Source: Diphasiastrum complanatum (lineage: Eukaryota; Streptophyta; Lycopodiopsida; Lycopodiales; Lycopodiaceae). Taken from it: a DNA stretch of 64,000 bases. A program made the translations under genes and the position numbers. Shown here in pieces: positions 35,391 to 48,600 of the stretch (its first letter is position 1; each line of letters opens with the position of its first letter). Location of the stretch: the NCBI GenBank assembly GCA_029204225.1, contig CM055110.1:47095522-47159521 (forward strand), written 5' to 3'. The notes under the pieces were generated by a model. The model made no database searches. It was not told where the DNA came from and worked only from the letters and a program-made list of their open reading frames with translations.

Positions 35391-37598
35391 CACTGGCGTG
35401 ATGTTTTTAGCTGTCCTTCTAGCTCCTCAATCCGTGTGTTGAGCGCAGTTTGATTTGCTAGAGTGGCATGCTGCAATTGTTGTGCTTGCGTCTGGTTCGC
35501 CATCAATACCTGAGTTAACTTCTGATAGGAAGCGAGAGGTATTACGGTGCCCTCCGGGATTGGTGGTGCTTGGAACTGGTTGAAATCAATCTGTTGAATA
35601 TTGCCCAACATAGCGGCCCATAAGTTCCTGTGGCTTCGTTGTTCACCTTCTAACTGTGTTTCCAGGGTCTTGATGAGATCAGCGTGCTTGAACGTCCTTG
35701 TTAGTTCGGTGCAGCTCTTTGAGGTCAGCCATGAGTTTTTTTTTTTTGTTTTTTGATTGAGCGACCTCTTGTTCTAATTCTGTGGAATAAATCTGCCATT
35801 CTTGTACCTTGTTTGTCAGCTGCACGTTTTTCTCTTGCGAGAAGTTGCACCAATTCTGATACTCATTGATTGAAGAGTAGAGGTACTGCATGGCATCACT
35901 TTGAGCATTGATGGCCCGTCGCACATTTTTCGGAAGGTACTGCCACTCTCCAATAGGAGGATACTGTTGAGAGGTAGATACATAGGATGGTGGGAGATTT
36001 TGTTGTACGTTTTGATACAATGTGGTGTATTGTTCGTGATGGACATATTGAGCAGACGGAGGGTGTGATGTTTGAGTGATGGTGATAGGGATTGGAGATG
36101 TGTCGACATTTGTGATCAGAGAAGTGGAAAGTATTGTGGAAGTGGTGGTGGTAGTGATAGTGGTGGGTGTAGGAAATGGTGTGGTGGTAGTAGGTGTCGT
36201 GTTTAACAATGAAAGTGAGAATTTTTCAATGTTGAAGGATGCGTCAAAGAAATTTGGAAAATGCATCAGAGATTGCATAGAGGTGGTTGTGACTGGTACG
36301 GTGGAGAGTGGGAGTGTGTTTGTGGAGACAATAGGGGGTGTAGTGGTGAGGGTGAGTGTTATGGGTAGTGTGACAGTGATGGGTGATGTGATGGGAGTTG
36401 ATGAGATGGTGGTTGGTGGGTCACTTACCAGGAACGACACAGGTGGAACACCAGGTTCAGCCTCTGGCTCCTTTGCCTCAGAATGTCTCGTCGAAGGATT
36501 TGATGTTGCAGTCAATTCTTCTTCAATGGCTTCCATGATTTTCACTATTGAGGTGTCTTTAGACATTGGATAAGGTGATTGTGCCGTGTCTCCCATTTTG
36601 TTGATATTTCCATGCCCTTGGCTGGTGGATTTGCACAAGTGTTGTTTGCTGCTACTGGATGAGTCTTTACCTTGTGTGTGGCCCTCTAAATGTTCTTTTG
36701 TGTGTTGGCTATGGGCATGCTCTTTTAACCGCGGTGACTCTAACTCTGTGCCTCGTGTGAGTGACACTGGTGTGTTTCTACTAGTGATGTGGCACCGTTT
36801 GGGTGCTGGCGTGCTTGTTGCCTTTGCCTCTCTCCCTTTTATCCTCTTGGGGTGCTGAGCTCGTGTCGAGGTGGTATGTGGCATGTTTGGATATTTCTCT
36901 TGCACTCAAGTGAGAATACTAGGGAAGTCACCCAAGTAATGTTTGCTTACGAGCATATGCAGGAGATATCCGCACTTTGTGAGAGGTTTTCTTGCTTTGA
37001 GCACTGCACATAATTTGATACTTATCTTTTCTGCCCACATGAAGTGGCATGTAATAGGTTCTTCCAAGCCAAATGATCAGGCAAATAAAGTGCTGCTTGG
37101 AATCCTATCAAATCTTGACGATTGTACCTCAGTGAGTAATGCAAGGAGGTCCGCCGTTGCCCTAAGTCCTAGATCTGAGATGAGTTTGACAGTGTAACCA
37201 TCATTGTTGTAGATGGAGGTGTCATCGTCTTCCGTACAGAGATGCGTCAAGTAATTCCTATAAAAAGATTGCCCTCTGTCGTGCATAGGCTCTCCTTCAT
37301 TCGGGAACCCCAAGTGGCTTAGGATATGTGGTGATAGAGGAATTGGATCCTCGTCGTTGTGTCTAGGGATCCTGAATGTCTGGAGCTCATCATCAAATGT
37401 AGAATAAGCCGCACACGCTAAGCATTCATATTGCACACTTGAGAAAATTCGTGTGTGGAAGTGTAACCGCTTCAAGAAAGGACGAGCCGCTGCTAGATTC
37501 TTGGAGAAATCAGTAAATGAGACCAAGCGAATTTCTTGAGTGTACCTGCTAGGTTTCATGTTTGATAAAGCACTTTGCTTAGTTTTGGGACTCCACAA
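35391..37598 (-). pseudogene. Unrecognised split gene, upstream part (Thr/Pro-rich, coiled coil)
   Basis: In sense order: 37598-37077 (173 aa, not low-complexity: RPFLKRLHFHTRIFSSVQYE, RGQSFYRNYLTHLCTEDDD, YTVKLISDLGLRATADLLAL); 36905-35679 (408 aa open frame with a His/Lys/Ser-rich start, a long Thr/Pro/Ile/Ser tract, and a helical end LTNKVQEWQIYSTELEQEVA); 35611-35342 (FNQFQAPPIPEGTVIPLASY, RIEELEGQLKTSRQC). The last frame runs straight into the LTR edge at 35390, so the Copia insertion broke it; the remainder is at 27057-28111. No known domain. Long Thr-rich frames can be chance, but the flanking non-repetitive parts argue for a real protein, cellular or transposon-borne. Confidence 0.45.
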
Positions 37599-37859
37599 TA
37601 TAGATAATATGCTTCTTGATAGCTTATGCGAATGGTCTCTTTTTTTTTTTTTTTTTTTGGAAGAAGGTAAATTCCTTGCAATACAAGAATAGGTGATGCT
37701 AGCTCCAATCCAAAAGATAATTACTGTTTCGGGACATGATTGTCACTGATCATGCATGCTGTTACCTGAAACCTGTACAATAGTGATAGAAGTGAGGTAG
37801 ATTTGCGAGAATTCGGACCTAAACTATCCTAAGTATTGATTGTTAAACATGCAGGCAAT

Positions 37860-39170
37860 TCAACGGAAAAGGGGTAAGGTTTGGAATGGGTTTCTAAGGC
37901 CTAAACCCAGCCCACATTCCCTATTTGTGGGTGAACAATCCAACACTTGGTAAAATTTTATTATAGTGATTGGAGGGGTCGACATTGGAGGACCAAAAAG
38001 CAATGATGCTATGAACGTTTTGCTACGTGGCGGTCTACCCTTGATCTCATTAGTCTCCTTGCAATGCTCCAAAACCACTACTCTATAAGATAAAATCTTT
38101 TTGACCCAATATGGTCCTTCACCAGTAAATTTCAATTTCCCCTTTATAAGCTTGGTTTTGTACAGTAATGCCAGATCTCTTTCTTTCAGATCCTTCTTGT
38201 GCAATTTATTATAGTGCCAAGCTTTTCGACGAGCCTTCTCAGATACTAACACATGAATTGCCATCAATCTGGTTTCACATGGCTTATGTAACGCTTCATG
38301 TCACAATTGTAAGGATTTTGATTCATCCAATCATTTAGTAGTCGAGGTCCTTAAAGATGGTACCAAGAATTTAATTAGCATAACAACATCTTGACCATAA
38401 ATTAACTTTAAAGGTGTTTGATATGTGCTAACTTTATAAGTTGTTAGAAATACTCATAATGCAGCATGTAACTTGTGTTCCCAATCCATTGCTTTAGTAC
38501 ACCTTGTTATCCACGGGGCAATGGACAAGTCAAATCTTTGAACCATATTTTATATAATATTTCAACTGAAACTATTGAGGGCTTTAAGGGCTTGTCTCAT
38601 TGACGAAATGAGTACCCCAATCACTCACAATTTCAATAGGGCATCAAAATCGCACAATAATATTTTCATACAAGAACTTCACAGTAGATTTAGCATCGGC
38701 AACCTACACAACTCTTGCTTCAACCCATTTGGGCATATAATTTGTTGCCATGATTATGTATCGTGCTTGAGTACCTTGTGTCGCTAGATGTATCGGACCA
38801 ACATAATCAAGTCCCCACTTTTCAAATGGTACTTGCACTAACACTAGATGCAATGACTTATAGCACATTGACAAACATCATAGGATGAATATACTTTTAT
38901 GTATTCTTTTGACTAGGAGACCACCACAACTTGATTGCAAAATCTTAGGAACCGTAATATCAGTTGCAAAATGAACTCCTCGCATTCCATCATGTGATAA
39001 CATGAGTAGATCCGATACTTCATGTGGCAAAATGCCCCTTCAAAGAATATCATTAGTTCCCCTTCGATACAATTGCCCTGCAATCAACTGGTCTAGTTGT
39101 GCTTTTACAATTAATCGGCATTGTTGAACTTTTGTTAAAGATTCATTAGGTTGACCATGTAGGAATAAGC
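37860..39170 (-). pseudogene. Ty3/Gypsy integrase
   Basis: Reading right to left: core domain with CPIEIVSDWGTHF, YIIMATNYMPKWVEAR and LYENIIVRF, interrupted by stops. Then an open 135-aa C-terminal part (38267-37860): KARRKAWHYNKLHKKDLKER, LYKTKLIKGKLKFTGEGPYW. The GPY motif is typical of Gypsy integrases. No RT attached. Dead. Confidence 0.8.
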
Positions 39171-39910
<740 letters not shown>

Positions 39911-40900
39911 TTACAAAATTTCACGTAGTTCCTCTTGAAAAAGCAAGAATGAGCCCTTTGAAGCCTCTATTCATATTCCAACAAGGTTATATAAAGCTGA
40001 AAAAGTAAAATACAGCACTGAAAAAGCACCATAAGCATAAACACTCTCAAGACGTTCAGCTGATACCTCTACCACCATCCCACAACACAAAACCGCACGA
40101 GTTAGTACAGTGGTGAGGTGTCATAGCTGAACGCCAGTTGTTAAGAAGCTATACTACTTAACAACATAAATAGCATTTGTAAACCATAGTCATGTCTTCC
40201 CAAGTAGTAGAAAGTTTATTAGCGATAGTCCAAACCCTAACATTACCGTATCAGGGATTTTGCCATGCTGATCAATATGTGGGCAATTGGTCCATATCAT
40301 TTCATATCATGTCAAAAAAAAGTATGAACAGTTTTAACTGTGTATATATTACCTAGCTAAAAGACCTGGTGTGGATACGTGTGCTGGTGTTAGGGCAAAT
40401 CCATGTCACTCTAACCCATGTGAGACTTTTTTAGAAAGGCAAGTCATGCACTGTTATCCATACTTCTGAGCATATCCATGCTTTCCAATCGTATCTCACC
40501 TAAGTTTAATATGACACTTTGTTTGGGTAGTGTTAACTATTGTCATGGTTGAATGTCGTGAATACGTGGGTATTAGGGCACCTACGTGCCATGCTAATCC
40601 TTAAAGCCTGTTTTGCATATGCAATAACTGGTTCCGTATTGCTATGTTTAGTTCTGAACAAATCCATGCTATTCATAACGTTTGATTTAAAACCAATGGC
40701 ATTTAGGACTTGGTTTCGGATAGTGTGGTTGTTTATAAGGAGTTTCCAAGATTTTTACCAAGTGTTAGGGCAGATCCGTGCCATTCTAACCCTTATGTAA
40801 AAAGTACATATCTTATGCATATCCATGTTGTCTAAGAGTACTATTTTATAAGCTCTATTTTTGGATAGAGGTATGGACTTTTTTTTAGGAGTATTTAGAA
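39911..40900 (-). mobile_element. PLE 3' non-coding region
   Basis: In minus sense it ends ...AACTACGTGAAATTTTGTAA before the CT tract, as in the other copies. Contains the reverse complement of CTATGACACC and GTGTTTTGTGGGATGGTGG (near 40078-40130). Further out are three copies of a 30-bp block (minus sense GGGTTAGA.TG.CA..GAT, then TGCCCTAACACC) at 40387, 40569 and 40761. No coding part. Fuller version of 2580-3412. Confidence 0.8.
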
Positions 40901-41049
40901 AGACTTGTTAAGCCGGTTTATAATAGTAGTACGGTTTAGGTTAAAATGTTGTTAAGTATGAAGCAAGATAAAACGAGTGATTTCAGCATCATTTAACTGA
41001 TAGCTAGCAAACCTGATTGGCAAATCTTTCTTATATTTCACTAGATATG

Positions 41050-41640
41050 TTAACACTGATCTAATAGCATATTTAAAAGCATCAGTATGCACATGAAATT
41101 CAAGAGTCCAATTTGGCCCTCATAAAAGTCTTCTTCAATTTTGTTCAAGCTTTGATAGTCCAAATCAGAACAATAGTCAATTTCTAGATAAGGAGTGCGA
41201 GATCAGCAAAAAATATAATAAAGATGCGATAATAATTCGCATGACCCATAAAAATATACACTTCCTGAATCATGCATGGTGGAGGTAAGTCCATAATCAC
41301 TCTGATCTTGGATAGATCGGTAGCAATGCCATGATAGAAAATCACATGTCCTAGCAAAATTCTATGTATAACCCAAATCTAACATTTATCAGGGTTCAAG
41401 AAATTTTGAAATTTCCACAGTGTGCAAACACTTTATCCAAAAGTGCTCTAATTGCAAACCATAAATACCAAGGTCATCCAAGTAAATTTCCACAAATTTC
41501 TGCAAGCACTCTTTGAATGCAAATTGCATAATGTGCTAACACCTTCTTTATTGATTCGGTGTAATTTGGACTGCAATGATAAAATCTGCTCACTTTCAAA
41601 ACTACATCAAATATCAACGGAAGTATATGCTAGAAAACTG
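41050..41640 (-). pseudogene. Ty3/Gypsy RT fragment
   Basis: Minus sense: QFAFKECLQKFVEIYLDDLG (YLDD box near 41485), then LHTVE.SKFLEP, DLGYT, SGSVYFYGSCELLSHLYYIF. Same region of Gypsy RT as 25384-26000, with several stops. Confidence 0.7.
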
Positions 41641-41648
41641 AAGTAGGA

Positions 41649-41940
41649 CTTGTTGGATTATTCTCCTTCCTACTAATCAACTAATCGGTTTTTAATCTTC
41701 ATCCAACTGTTTATTCAGTTCTGCGGATTCTCCCGTGTTTTACACAGTTTGAAGAATCACAAGTGTTTTTACACAGTCTGCAAAAATACACGGAGTTTGA
41801 CAACAGTGTCGGGAATTTTCTCTCACTACAAAACCCAACACTATCGCCTTTTTGCTACAGTCAATTTTCTCTTAAAGTGACACTGTCAAAAATTGCAAGT
41901 AAAAATACAGTTTTGTGTTTTTTGAGTATCAATTGGTTTG
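41649..41940 (+). mobile_element. Copia LTR fragment
   Basis: Starts TGTTGGATTATTCTCCTTCC and contains ACAGTGTCGGGAATTTT and AACACTATCG, resembling 16380-16800 in opposite orientation. Not paired with the minus-strand Copia next to it. Confidence 0.55.
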
Positions 41941-41948
41941 CAATGAGA

Positions 41949-43945
41949 CATATGAAATTTTTCTAAAATGCCCTTGAGATATGCCTGCTGGCTAAGATAG
42001 ACCTTCTTCTGAAGTCTATTTCTAGTAATGTGAATTCCTAGCAAAGAATGGACAGCTCTTAAATAAGTCATGTCAAATTCCTTTGGTAGATGGCTTTTAG
42101 TAGTGTGCAGAAGAGAAGTGTCGTTAGACAAGATAAATGTATCATCTACATAAAGAGCTATGTGAACTGAATTGGTGTTTATATGCTTCGAATAAACATT
42201 ACAGTCAGCTGAATTGTTTGCAATACGCAATTGAATGAGATAAGAGTTGATTCTATCGAACCATGCTCTTGCAGCTTGCACACTTTGTGCTCTTGGTCTT
42301 TGACTTTGAATCCTTCCGGTTGGAAGGTATATAGCTCTTCCTCGACATTGCCATTGAGAAATGATGTCTTGACATCCATTTGGTGCATTTCGAGGTCTTC
42401 TGCGGCTACTAATGCAATCAGAGTCCTGATTGACTGCATCTTGACGACATGACTGGAAATTTCTTGATAATCCACTCTTTGGACTTGAGTGAATCCTTTA
42501 TCCACTAGCCGTGCTTTCCATTTAGTAATGGAACCATCAGATTTGATCTTCTTCTTGAAGATCCACTTGTTGTCGATAACTCTCTTGTGAGTGGGAAAGT
42601 CGACTAGGTCTGGTTCGTCATAAGTGAGTTGTACTTGCTTTCCATAGCTTATTGCCACTTCACAGCATCCTTGGAATTAATTGCTTCAGTTAGGCTCTTT
42701 GGTTCTTCTGATGAAGTCCAGAATGATTGAGGTGTATACTTCTCAGGAACTGTCCGAGTCTGTAAGGATCTGGAGATGTTTGGTTGACCAAGATGCGATG
42801 ATGCTTCTTCTTGAATTTCTCCAGATCTGTTCGAGCTAGCTTGGTCTAGTCTGATGACAGGTACTATCGGTTGCTCAGCTTCTATAGCTATAGCTGCAAG
42901 TTTTGTAGAAGAAACATTATCGCTGGAAGATTCCATGCTACGTAAAATAGGATGAAATGACATAGCATCGTTTATCGATGGTTGTTTGAAATAGTAGTAT
43001 GTATTTTCTTGAAATATTACATCTCTAGAGACATATACTACATTGGTGGATGGATCATAAACTTTGTAAGTTGTATGTTCATCAGGATAGCCAATGAAAA
43101 TACATTTATTTGTCCTATGATCCAGCTCGATTCTTCTTTTCTACAATCTTGTTTTGTTGAGGTAAATAGGAAGTGGTGAATTGTCTTCTAATATCATGTT
43201 CAACCATGTAGTCGGACATCTCGCTAGAGAGGTATTCGTCGTCGCCATCAGTTCGGAGTGCTTTCACTTTTGTAGACGTTTGTGTCTCAACCATGGCCTT
43301 GAATCTCTTGAAGCATTCAAAGGCTTTTGAGTTGTGCTTAGTAAACATGACTGTAGACCATCTAGAATAATCATCTATGAAAGTGATAAAATAGATTGCA
43401 TCTCCTAAGGACGGAGTTGGCATTGGACCACAAAGACCGCTATGTACAAGATCTAATACATGTTTTGTTTTGATGGAATGTGATTTGGGAAACTTGCTTC
43501 TAGAGTGCTTCCCATAGATTCATGATTCACAAAAGAAAGATTTCCTATCTAATGAAGAAGGAAAATACAATCCAACTAAGTTATTACAACGCATATAGGA
43601 AAGTGATCTTGTATTCACGTGTCCAAATCGACTATGCCACAGAATAGCATTATCGTTTACATTCTCATGAGAGATGCTAGCTAATGCAACTGAAGTAGAG
43701 AGTACGTAAAGATTTCCGACTCTAGTGCATGTAGTCAGAGTAGTATCTTCATCGAAGATTGTACACTGCTTAGATCATAAAGTAACAATGTAGCCCTCAT
43801 CAGTTATCTTAGAAACGGACAACAGGATCTTTGACAACTGAGGTACATGAAGAATATTGGTGACATGAATAGAAAGATCATTTTTGAATGCGATCTTGAT
43901 TGTCCCTTTGCCTTCCACGCTTATGGTGCTTCACAACTCGAAAAC
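41949..43945 (-). pseudogene. Ty1/Copia gag-pol remnant (protease edge, integrase, RT)
   Basis: In sense (right to left): VEGKGTIKI and ILHVPQLSKILLSVSKIT (43925-43800). GAG-pre-integrase AILWHSRFGHVNTRSLSYMR. Integrase core FITFIDDYSRWSTVMF, LRTDGDDEYLSSEM, QFTTSYLPQQNKIVEKKNR (43420-43120). Linker IGYPDEHTTYKVYDP. RT NKWIFKKKIKSDGSITKWKA, MDVKTSFLNGNVEEELY, ALYVDDTFILSND (YVDD at 42140-42151). RNase H is lost and part of integrase is deleted. Three or four frame breaks. A different Copia lineage from 31406-33499. Confidence 0.9.
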
Positions 43946-44309
43946 TCTGTTTTATCCACGCAGAGTATCCATGTGAGACCCGACACTTAGTCGATTTTCT
44001 GAAATTTTGTTTACGTGGAATGTCCTCGCGTGGATTATCCACGTCAAAAAAAATTTGAACATGCATCCGGCCAGTCCACCGGTGTTTTTTTGACACGGCG
44101 CCGAAAAATTTATGCTTGTAGATAATCCACACAAAATTGAATTTTGAAAATTCCGACAACTATTTGGGAGGGAAGGTTGGCAGCGCCGAAAGACAGTTTT
44201 GGCGTGGATAATCCACGTGTGGATTGTCCACACAAATTTTGGTTTGTTCACCGGACCAGACCGGAAGTTAAAGATATCCACATGTGGATTATCCACGCAT
44301 TTTTTTTTT
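43946..44309. repeat. Alternating GTGGAT / ATCCAC inverted-motif region
   Basis: At least six inverted pairs such as GTGGATTATCCACGT (44034), GTGGATAATCCACG (44205), CCACGTGTGGATTGTCCACA (44213) and ATCCACATGTGGATTATCCA (44276). The same words recur at 53803-53855 and in part at 21665. A minus-strand frame of 114 aa exists (WIIHAR repeats), but I regard it as a by-product. Confidence 0.65.
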
Positions 44310-44500
44310 GCATGTTGATAATGACATGAAATTAGTTAAATAAATGTTTTTCTAAAGTGAATTTTATTATGATTAGGCTATATTTTTTTTTTTCTAAAGT
44401 GAATTATATTATGATGAGTTTTTTTTTTTTTTGCATGTTCATAATGAAATGGAATTAGTTAAATAAATATTTCTCTAAAGTGAATTATATCATGGTGTTC
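44310..44500. repeat. 123-bp tandem repeat, about 1.5 copies
   Basis: GCATGTTGATAATGACATGA at 44310 recurs as GCATGTTCATAATGAAATGG at 44433, each followed by TTAGTTAAATAAAT and TTCTAAAGTGAATT. T-rich between copies. Confidence 0.8.
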
Positions 44501-45009
44501 CTAGATGATTGGGATTTTTTATGAGGGCGACCACCTACTTTTCTAAGACAGTTGACTCGAGCTACCAAGAGAATAATTATGCATGATCTAAGGCTTTGAT
44601 AGCCAGGGGTTTAGGGTCTACCCTAATGGCACTCTACCTAATCTCATATCCGAGATCATTTGATATGGATTGAGAGCTCATTTTGTACATACTTCGAGAG
44701 ATTATCAAGAGATGCTGATTTTGCCAAGTTTGCTCTTTAATAAGGAATTGATGAATGATGAATGTGATATTTTTTGTGTCTAATGAATAGATCTGAATCA
44801 GAACAAAGTATTCTACTTTCCACGTGTGTGATGGGATGTGAAGATCAATTATTTCTAGTTTTATTGTAGTGTTCAAAAGCTCTTGTCAATTAGATGCAAA
44901 ATAGGTTGAATTGTGTGCTAGTTTTCTATCTATTAGATATAAGTGAAACCTTTGATGCTTTTTCAAGGTTTTAGTATCCAAATGAGGTTCATAACCTTTG
45001 ATTTTAACA

Positions 45010-45400
45010 TGGTATTAGAGCCCAAATGCAACCATCAAGGCTCAAATACAAGGAAGAGAGAAGCAATGACAAGTTGATGATTTTTTAATTTTTATTGCCC
45101 TTATTACTACCTTAAGTTTGATGATGTTCTTTCAAGTGTGAATGAAACTGTAGCAACAAAAGTGTGATTTGATGTAATGAAAAGTGAGGTGAATATATGA
45201 TGCATTGTTTGAGATACTTGTAAAATTATTGATCCTCGATCAAAGATACAAAATGTTATTATTTGCAAATGGGTCTTTAAGATCAAGCTTAATCCAGATG
45301 GTAGTGTGAACAATTATAAAACAAGACTAGTTGCTAAGGGATATGCTCAATTCAAGAGGATTGACTATGATGAAACACTTGATTTTGTCATAGTTTGTGG
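45010..45400 (+). pseudogene. Copia PBS and RT scrap
   Basis: TGGTATTAGAGC at 45010-45021 is a PBS with one change. The DNA before it (about 44510-45008, containing CCACGTGTGTGATGG) is probably the 5' LTR. 45225-45395 encodes [40 protein letters not shown]-terminus. Gag to integrase deleted between. Confidence 0.65.
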
Positions 45401-45657
45401 TGGTGATTTCATTAACTCACATGCTTTTAGTGATTTACTGCCTTTGCAACATTTGCTAAAAAATGAGAATTTTCTTGGAACATGAAGCCGTACATCTATC
45501 TTCACCGACATTATCTCCAAAAAAAATGGGACTGAAGTCAAACTATGTCTATTCTTTTCACTTACTTGACCATAAATGAGACTCTATTTTGGCTAAATAA
45601 CAATCATTTGAAAGCATTGCAAGAATCAATTTCATTCAGAATTGCAATAATCAATTT

Positions 45658-48600
45658 TTATTCAGAATTACAAGAGTCAATTTCATCTGCGACATCATCT
45701 TGCAATTCATCTCCTCTTAGATGATTTTCATCATCACTCTCACTTTCAAAAAATATTTCATCATCCTGACTATTAGAATTTCTATTCTCAACATCTATGG
45801 AAGTGGATGCTTCAAGTATGGTTTGACGATTTATTACATCTCTAGCTAGCTCAATCTCATAGTTAAAATGAAGGTTTTCCATTTCATTCTCAACATTTGC
45901 ACCCTCAAATACTCGTCGTGAACGTGGTTCAACTTGAGCTACAAACCACCATATCTTATTTAGTCGATCTGGTTGAAAAAACACCTGCAAAAATCACTAT
46001 TTTAGAACATATCGAAAACTCAAATACTGAAGTCACTTGCAATAAGATGAAAAACATTATAGCATAGCATGTATACCTGCTCACAGTGACGAGGCAACAC
46101 CAATGTGTCAAAGGACTCCATGCTCAATGTTTTTGATGAATCAATCGCAAAAAATCCACTTGGATCCGATTTTACGGTTGCATTTGGCCCTCTACAAACT
46201 ACCTTGAACCATTTCACATCAAATTAAAAATAGTGTCCACTTTCACCAAATGACACATCATAAATATTTTGTATAGTCCCTACATATTCTATATCTTTTG
46301 AGATGGGATTCCGATCTCGTGCACTGCTTTGAGTTTCTTGTTGGAAAGATGCTATTACACCACAATCGTGTGTGCGCCTCTTGTTATCAATCCTTTCAAC
46401 ACGAAAGTGGAAACCAAATCTCATATAGCATTATACATTTTGCACTGCCACATGACAAACATGAATCTCATAAATAATCACTGTGAATGAACATGATATT
46501 TCAAAATGATTAAACAAATATTGTTAGAAACAAGAATGTTCTACTAATAAAGTATCTTAAGAATAATACCTTCCATTCGCATCCTCTTGCAAAGTCCCAT
46601 TCTGCGTTTGATATTTTTTGTCCCTCTTTTGTTGCTTTTTGTAGTGTGTCATGCATCCACTCTATAGTGCATTGCTTGGGCAATGGCTCAAGATCATGTG
46701 AATTTGAGGCCATGTGTCTACCTCTATTCTGTCATTGGCGCTTTCTAGACAAGGCCCTTTTTTTTTTTTCTTCTTCATATAGGTCTAACCATTATCCATA
46801 ACTCCACAATTATAAAACATGAATGTAAAATTTTTTTCTCGTTGGAAGGGTGCCAACCTATGGACCTTTCCCATCCCTTGAGGTTTTTCACTAGTTACCT
46901 CTTCGGCTTCCTCATCACGCCACAATAGTGGAGCAGATGGATGTAGTTGGTGCAAAATTTCAGTAACGTAAAAGAGAGATTCATGTACTAACCATCCCTC
47001 TGATATGCTACCTTCAGGCCTTGTCTTTTGATGCACAAAATCTTTTAAGACTTTCATGTACCTTTCCATAAAGAACATCCACCTAAAAAGTCACAAATAG
47101 TTAAAAATAAGTGTTTTATTTAATAAGTTCATGTATCAATTGATTTAGTTTAAATACATATGCAAAAGATAATTTATGCACTTATACCTAGTGTGCACTG
47201 GACCAGCAATAGAAACTTCTTCAACCAAGTGCACCAATAAATACACTTGTGAGTCCATGATGGAAGTTGAAAAATATCTCTCAAACATGCACACAATATA
47301 CACCATATCCTCGTGTCTCTTGCGAAGATCTAGCTCACGGATTTCTTTTGAACACATCCATCTGCAACATATTCAATCCATTTTATGTCTATTTGAATTT
47401 CCAATCAATAAATACTAAATAAAAAAAATGCACCAAGTACATGTAAATATCTGACAATGATTGATACTTTGTATATGGTCTCACAAATATCTTTTGACAA
47501 GCACCCACGAATTGACAATGGATAGATGAATTGCATCATCTTTAGCCAATCATGAGATTTGAGACCTTGCAACTTTCCATCCACTATGAATGATGACCGT
47601 AGAGAATGGGCAAAACAAGTTGGTGTTCTAATGTCATGAATAATGGAGCGCACATGGTTAAGCTCCTTCTTAGTAAATGTCCAAGGTACTTTTGGAGCAT
47701 GATCTTCACCATCCTTTATCCAATATTCTTTTTTCGTGTTTGATTCTTTTAGATCGTGCCTTGCAGCAATGGCTTCTTTTTCACCAGTCAAGTGTTTCCA
47801 AATAGATTCACCCACATTTTTAAATATGTGCATGGGATCAAGTAGGTGATCAATCAAAAGGTATTCCAATATTCCAAACGATGAAATATAGATAATCTTT
47901 TCATACCATCGATTGGCTTTGCTTGAGATTCCTCCCGTAGTATTTGCCAATCTTTCACGGACATCCTCTTTGGAGGCATCTCTCTCTCAAGTCTTCCTCC
48001 AAAACCTCTTCTATGAGTGTCTCTGAATGGATGGCCTTCATGCAAGTATTTATGATGATTTTCATAAACCACTTTTTTAAGACTAAAAGAGTATCTTCCC
48101 ACAAGATTTGGCCCGCACAAAAAACAAGCATTTTTTTCAGCCGTTTGAAAGCCTACCCAACAAATGGATACTATCAATCACTATTAAAAAAAAGTATATG
48201 TCAAAGAATAATTATAGCCATTGTAGTATATCATGTAAATGTCAAGAATTACTAGTTGTATGTAACTGTAAACAAACAAGATAGACATTGTTTGAATGAT
48301 TACTTGAGCATTCACCTAATCCTGGATAGTCATGCATTGTCCACTTTACAATGGCATGTAGTGTAAACTCCCTCTCATGTAAGGGGCATGAAATGTCATA
48401 TGCCTTTATGCCCTTCCACAAATCTTCCAACTCGTCAATAAGCGGCTCAAGATACACATCCATGTTCTTAACCTTGCGTTGGCCAGGAATTAAAAGTGCC
48501 AACATAATGTGTCCCTTTTTTGTACTCAACCAAGGAGGAATATTATAATTTACCAAGCAAACAGGCCAAATGGACCACGTAGTTGCTCGTACACCAAAGG

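Noticed and set aside
28107-35395. Perfect 5-bp target-site duplication for the Copia cluster
   Set aside because: TTGGA on the left and CACTG/CTGGC on the right do not match well enough to call.
36076-36573. Plus-strand Val/Gly-rich ORF of 165 aa
   Set aside because: Complement of the Thr/Pro-rich minus-strand frame; composition is explained by that strand.
40380-40800. Telomere-like TTAGGG words in the PLE 3' UTR
   Set aside because: Single words inside a longer conserved block, not arrays, and plant telomeres use TTTAGGG; no sign of chromosome-end sequence.
43952-44296. 114-aa minus-strand ORF with WIIHAR-type repeats
   Set aside because: Follows from the GTGGAT/ATCCAC words; no other protein features.
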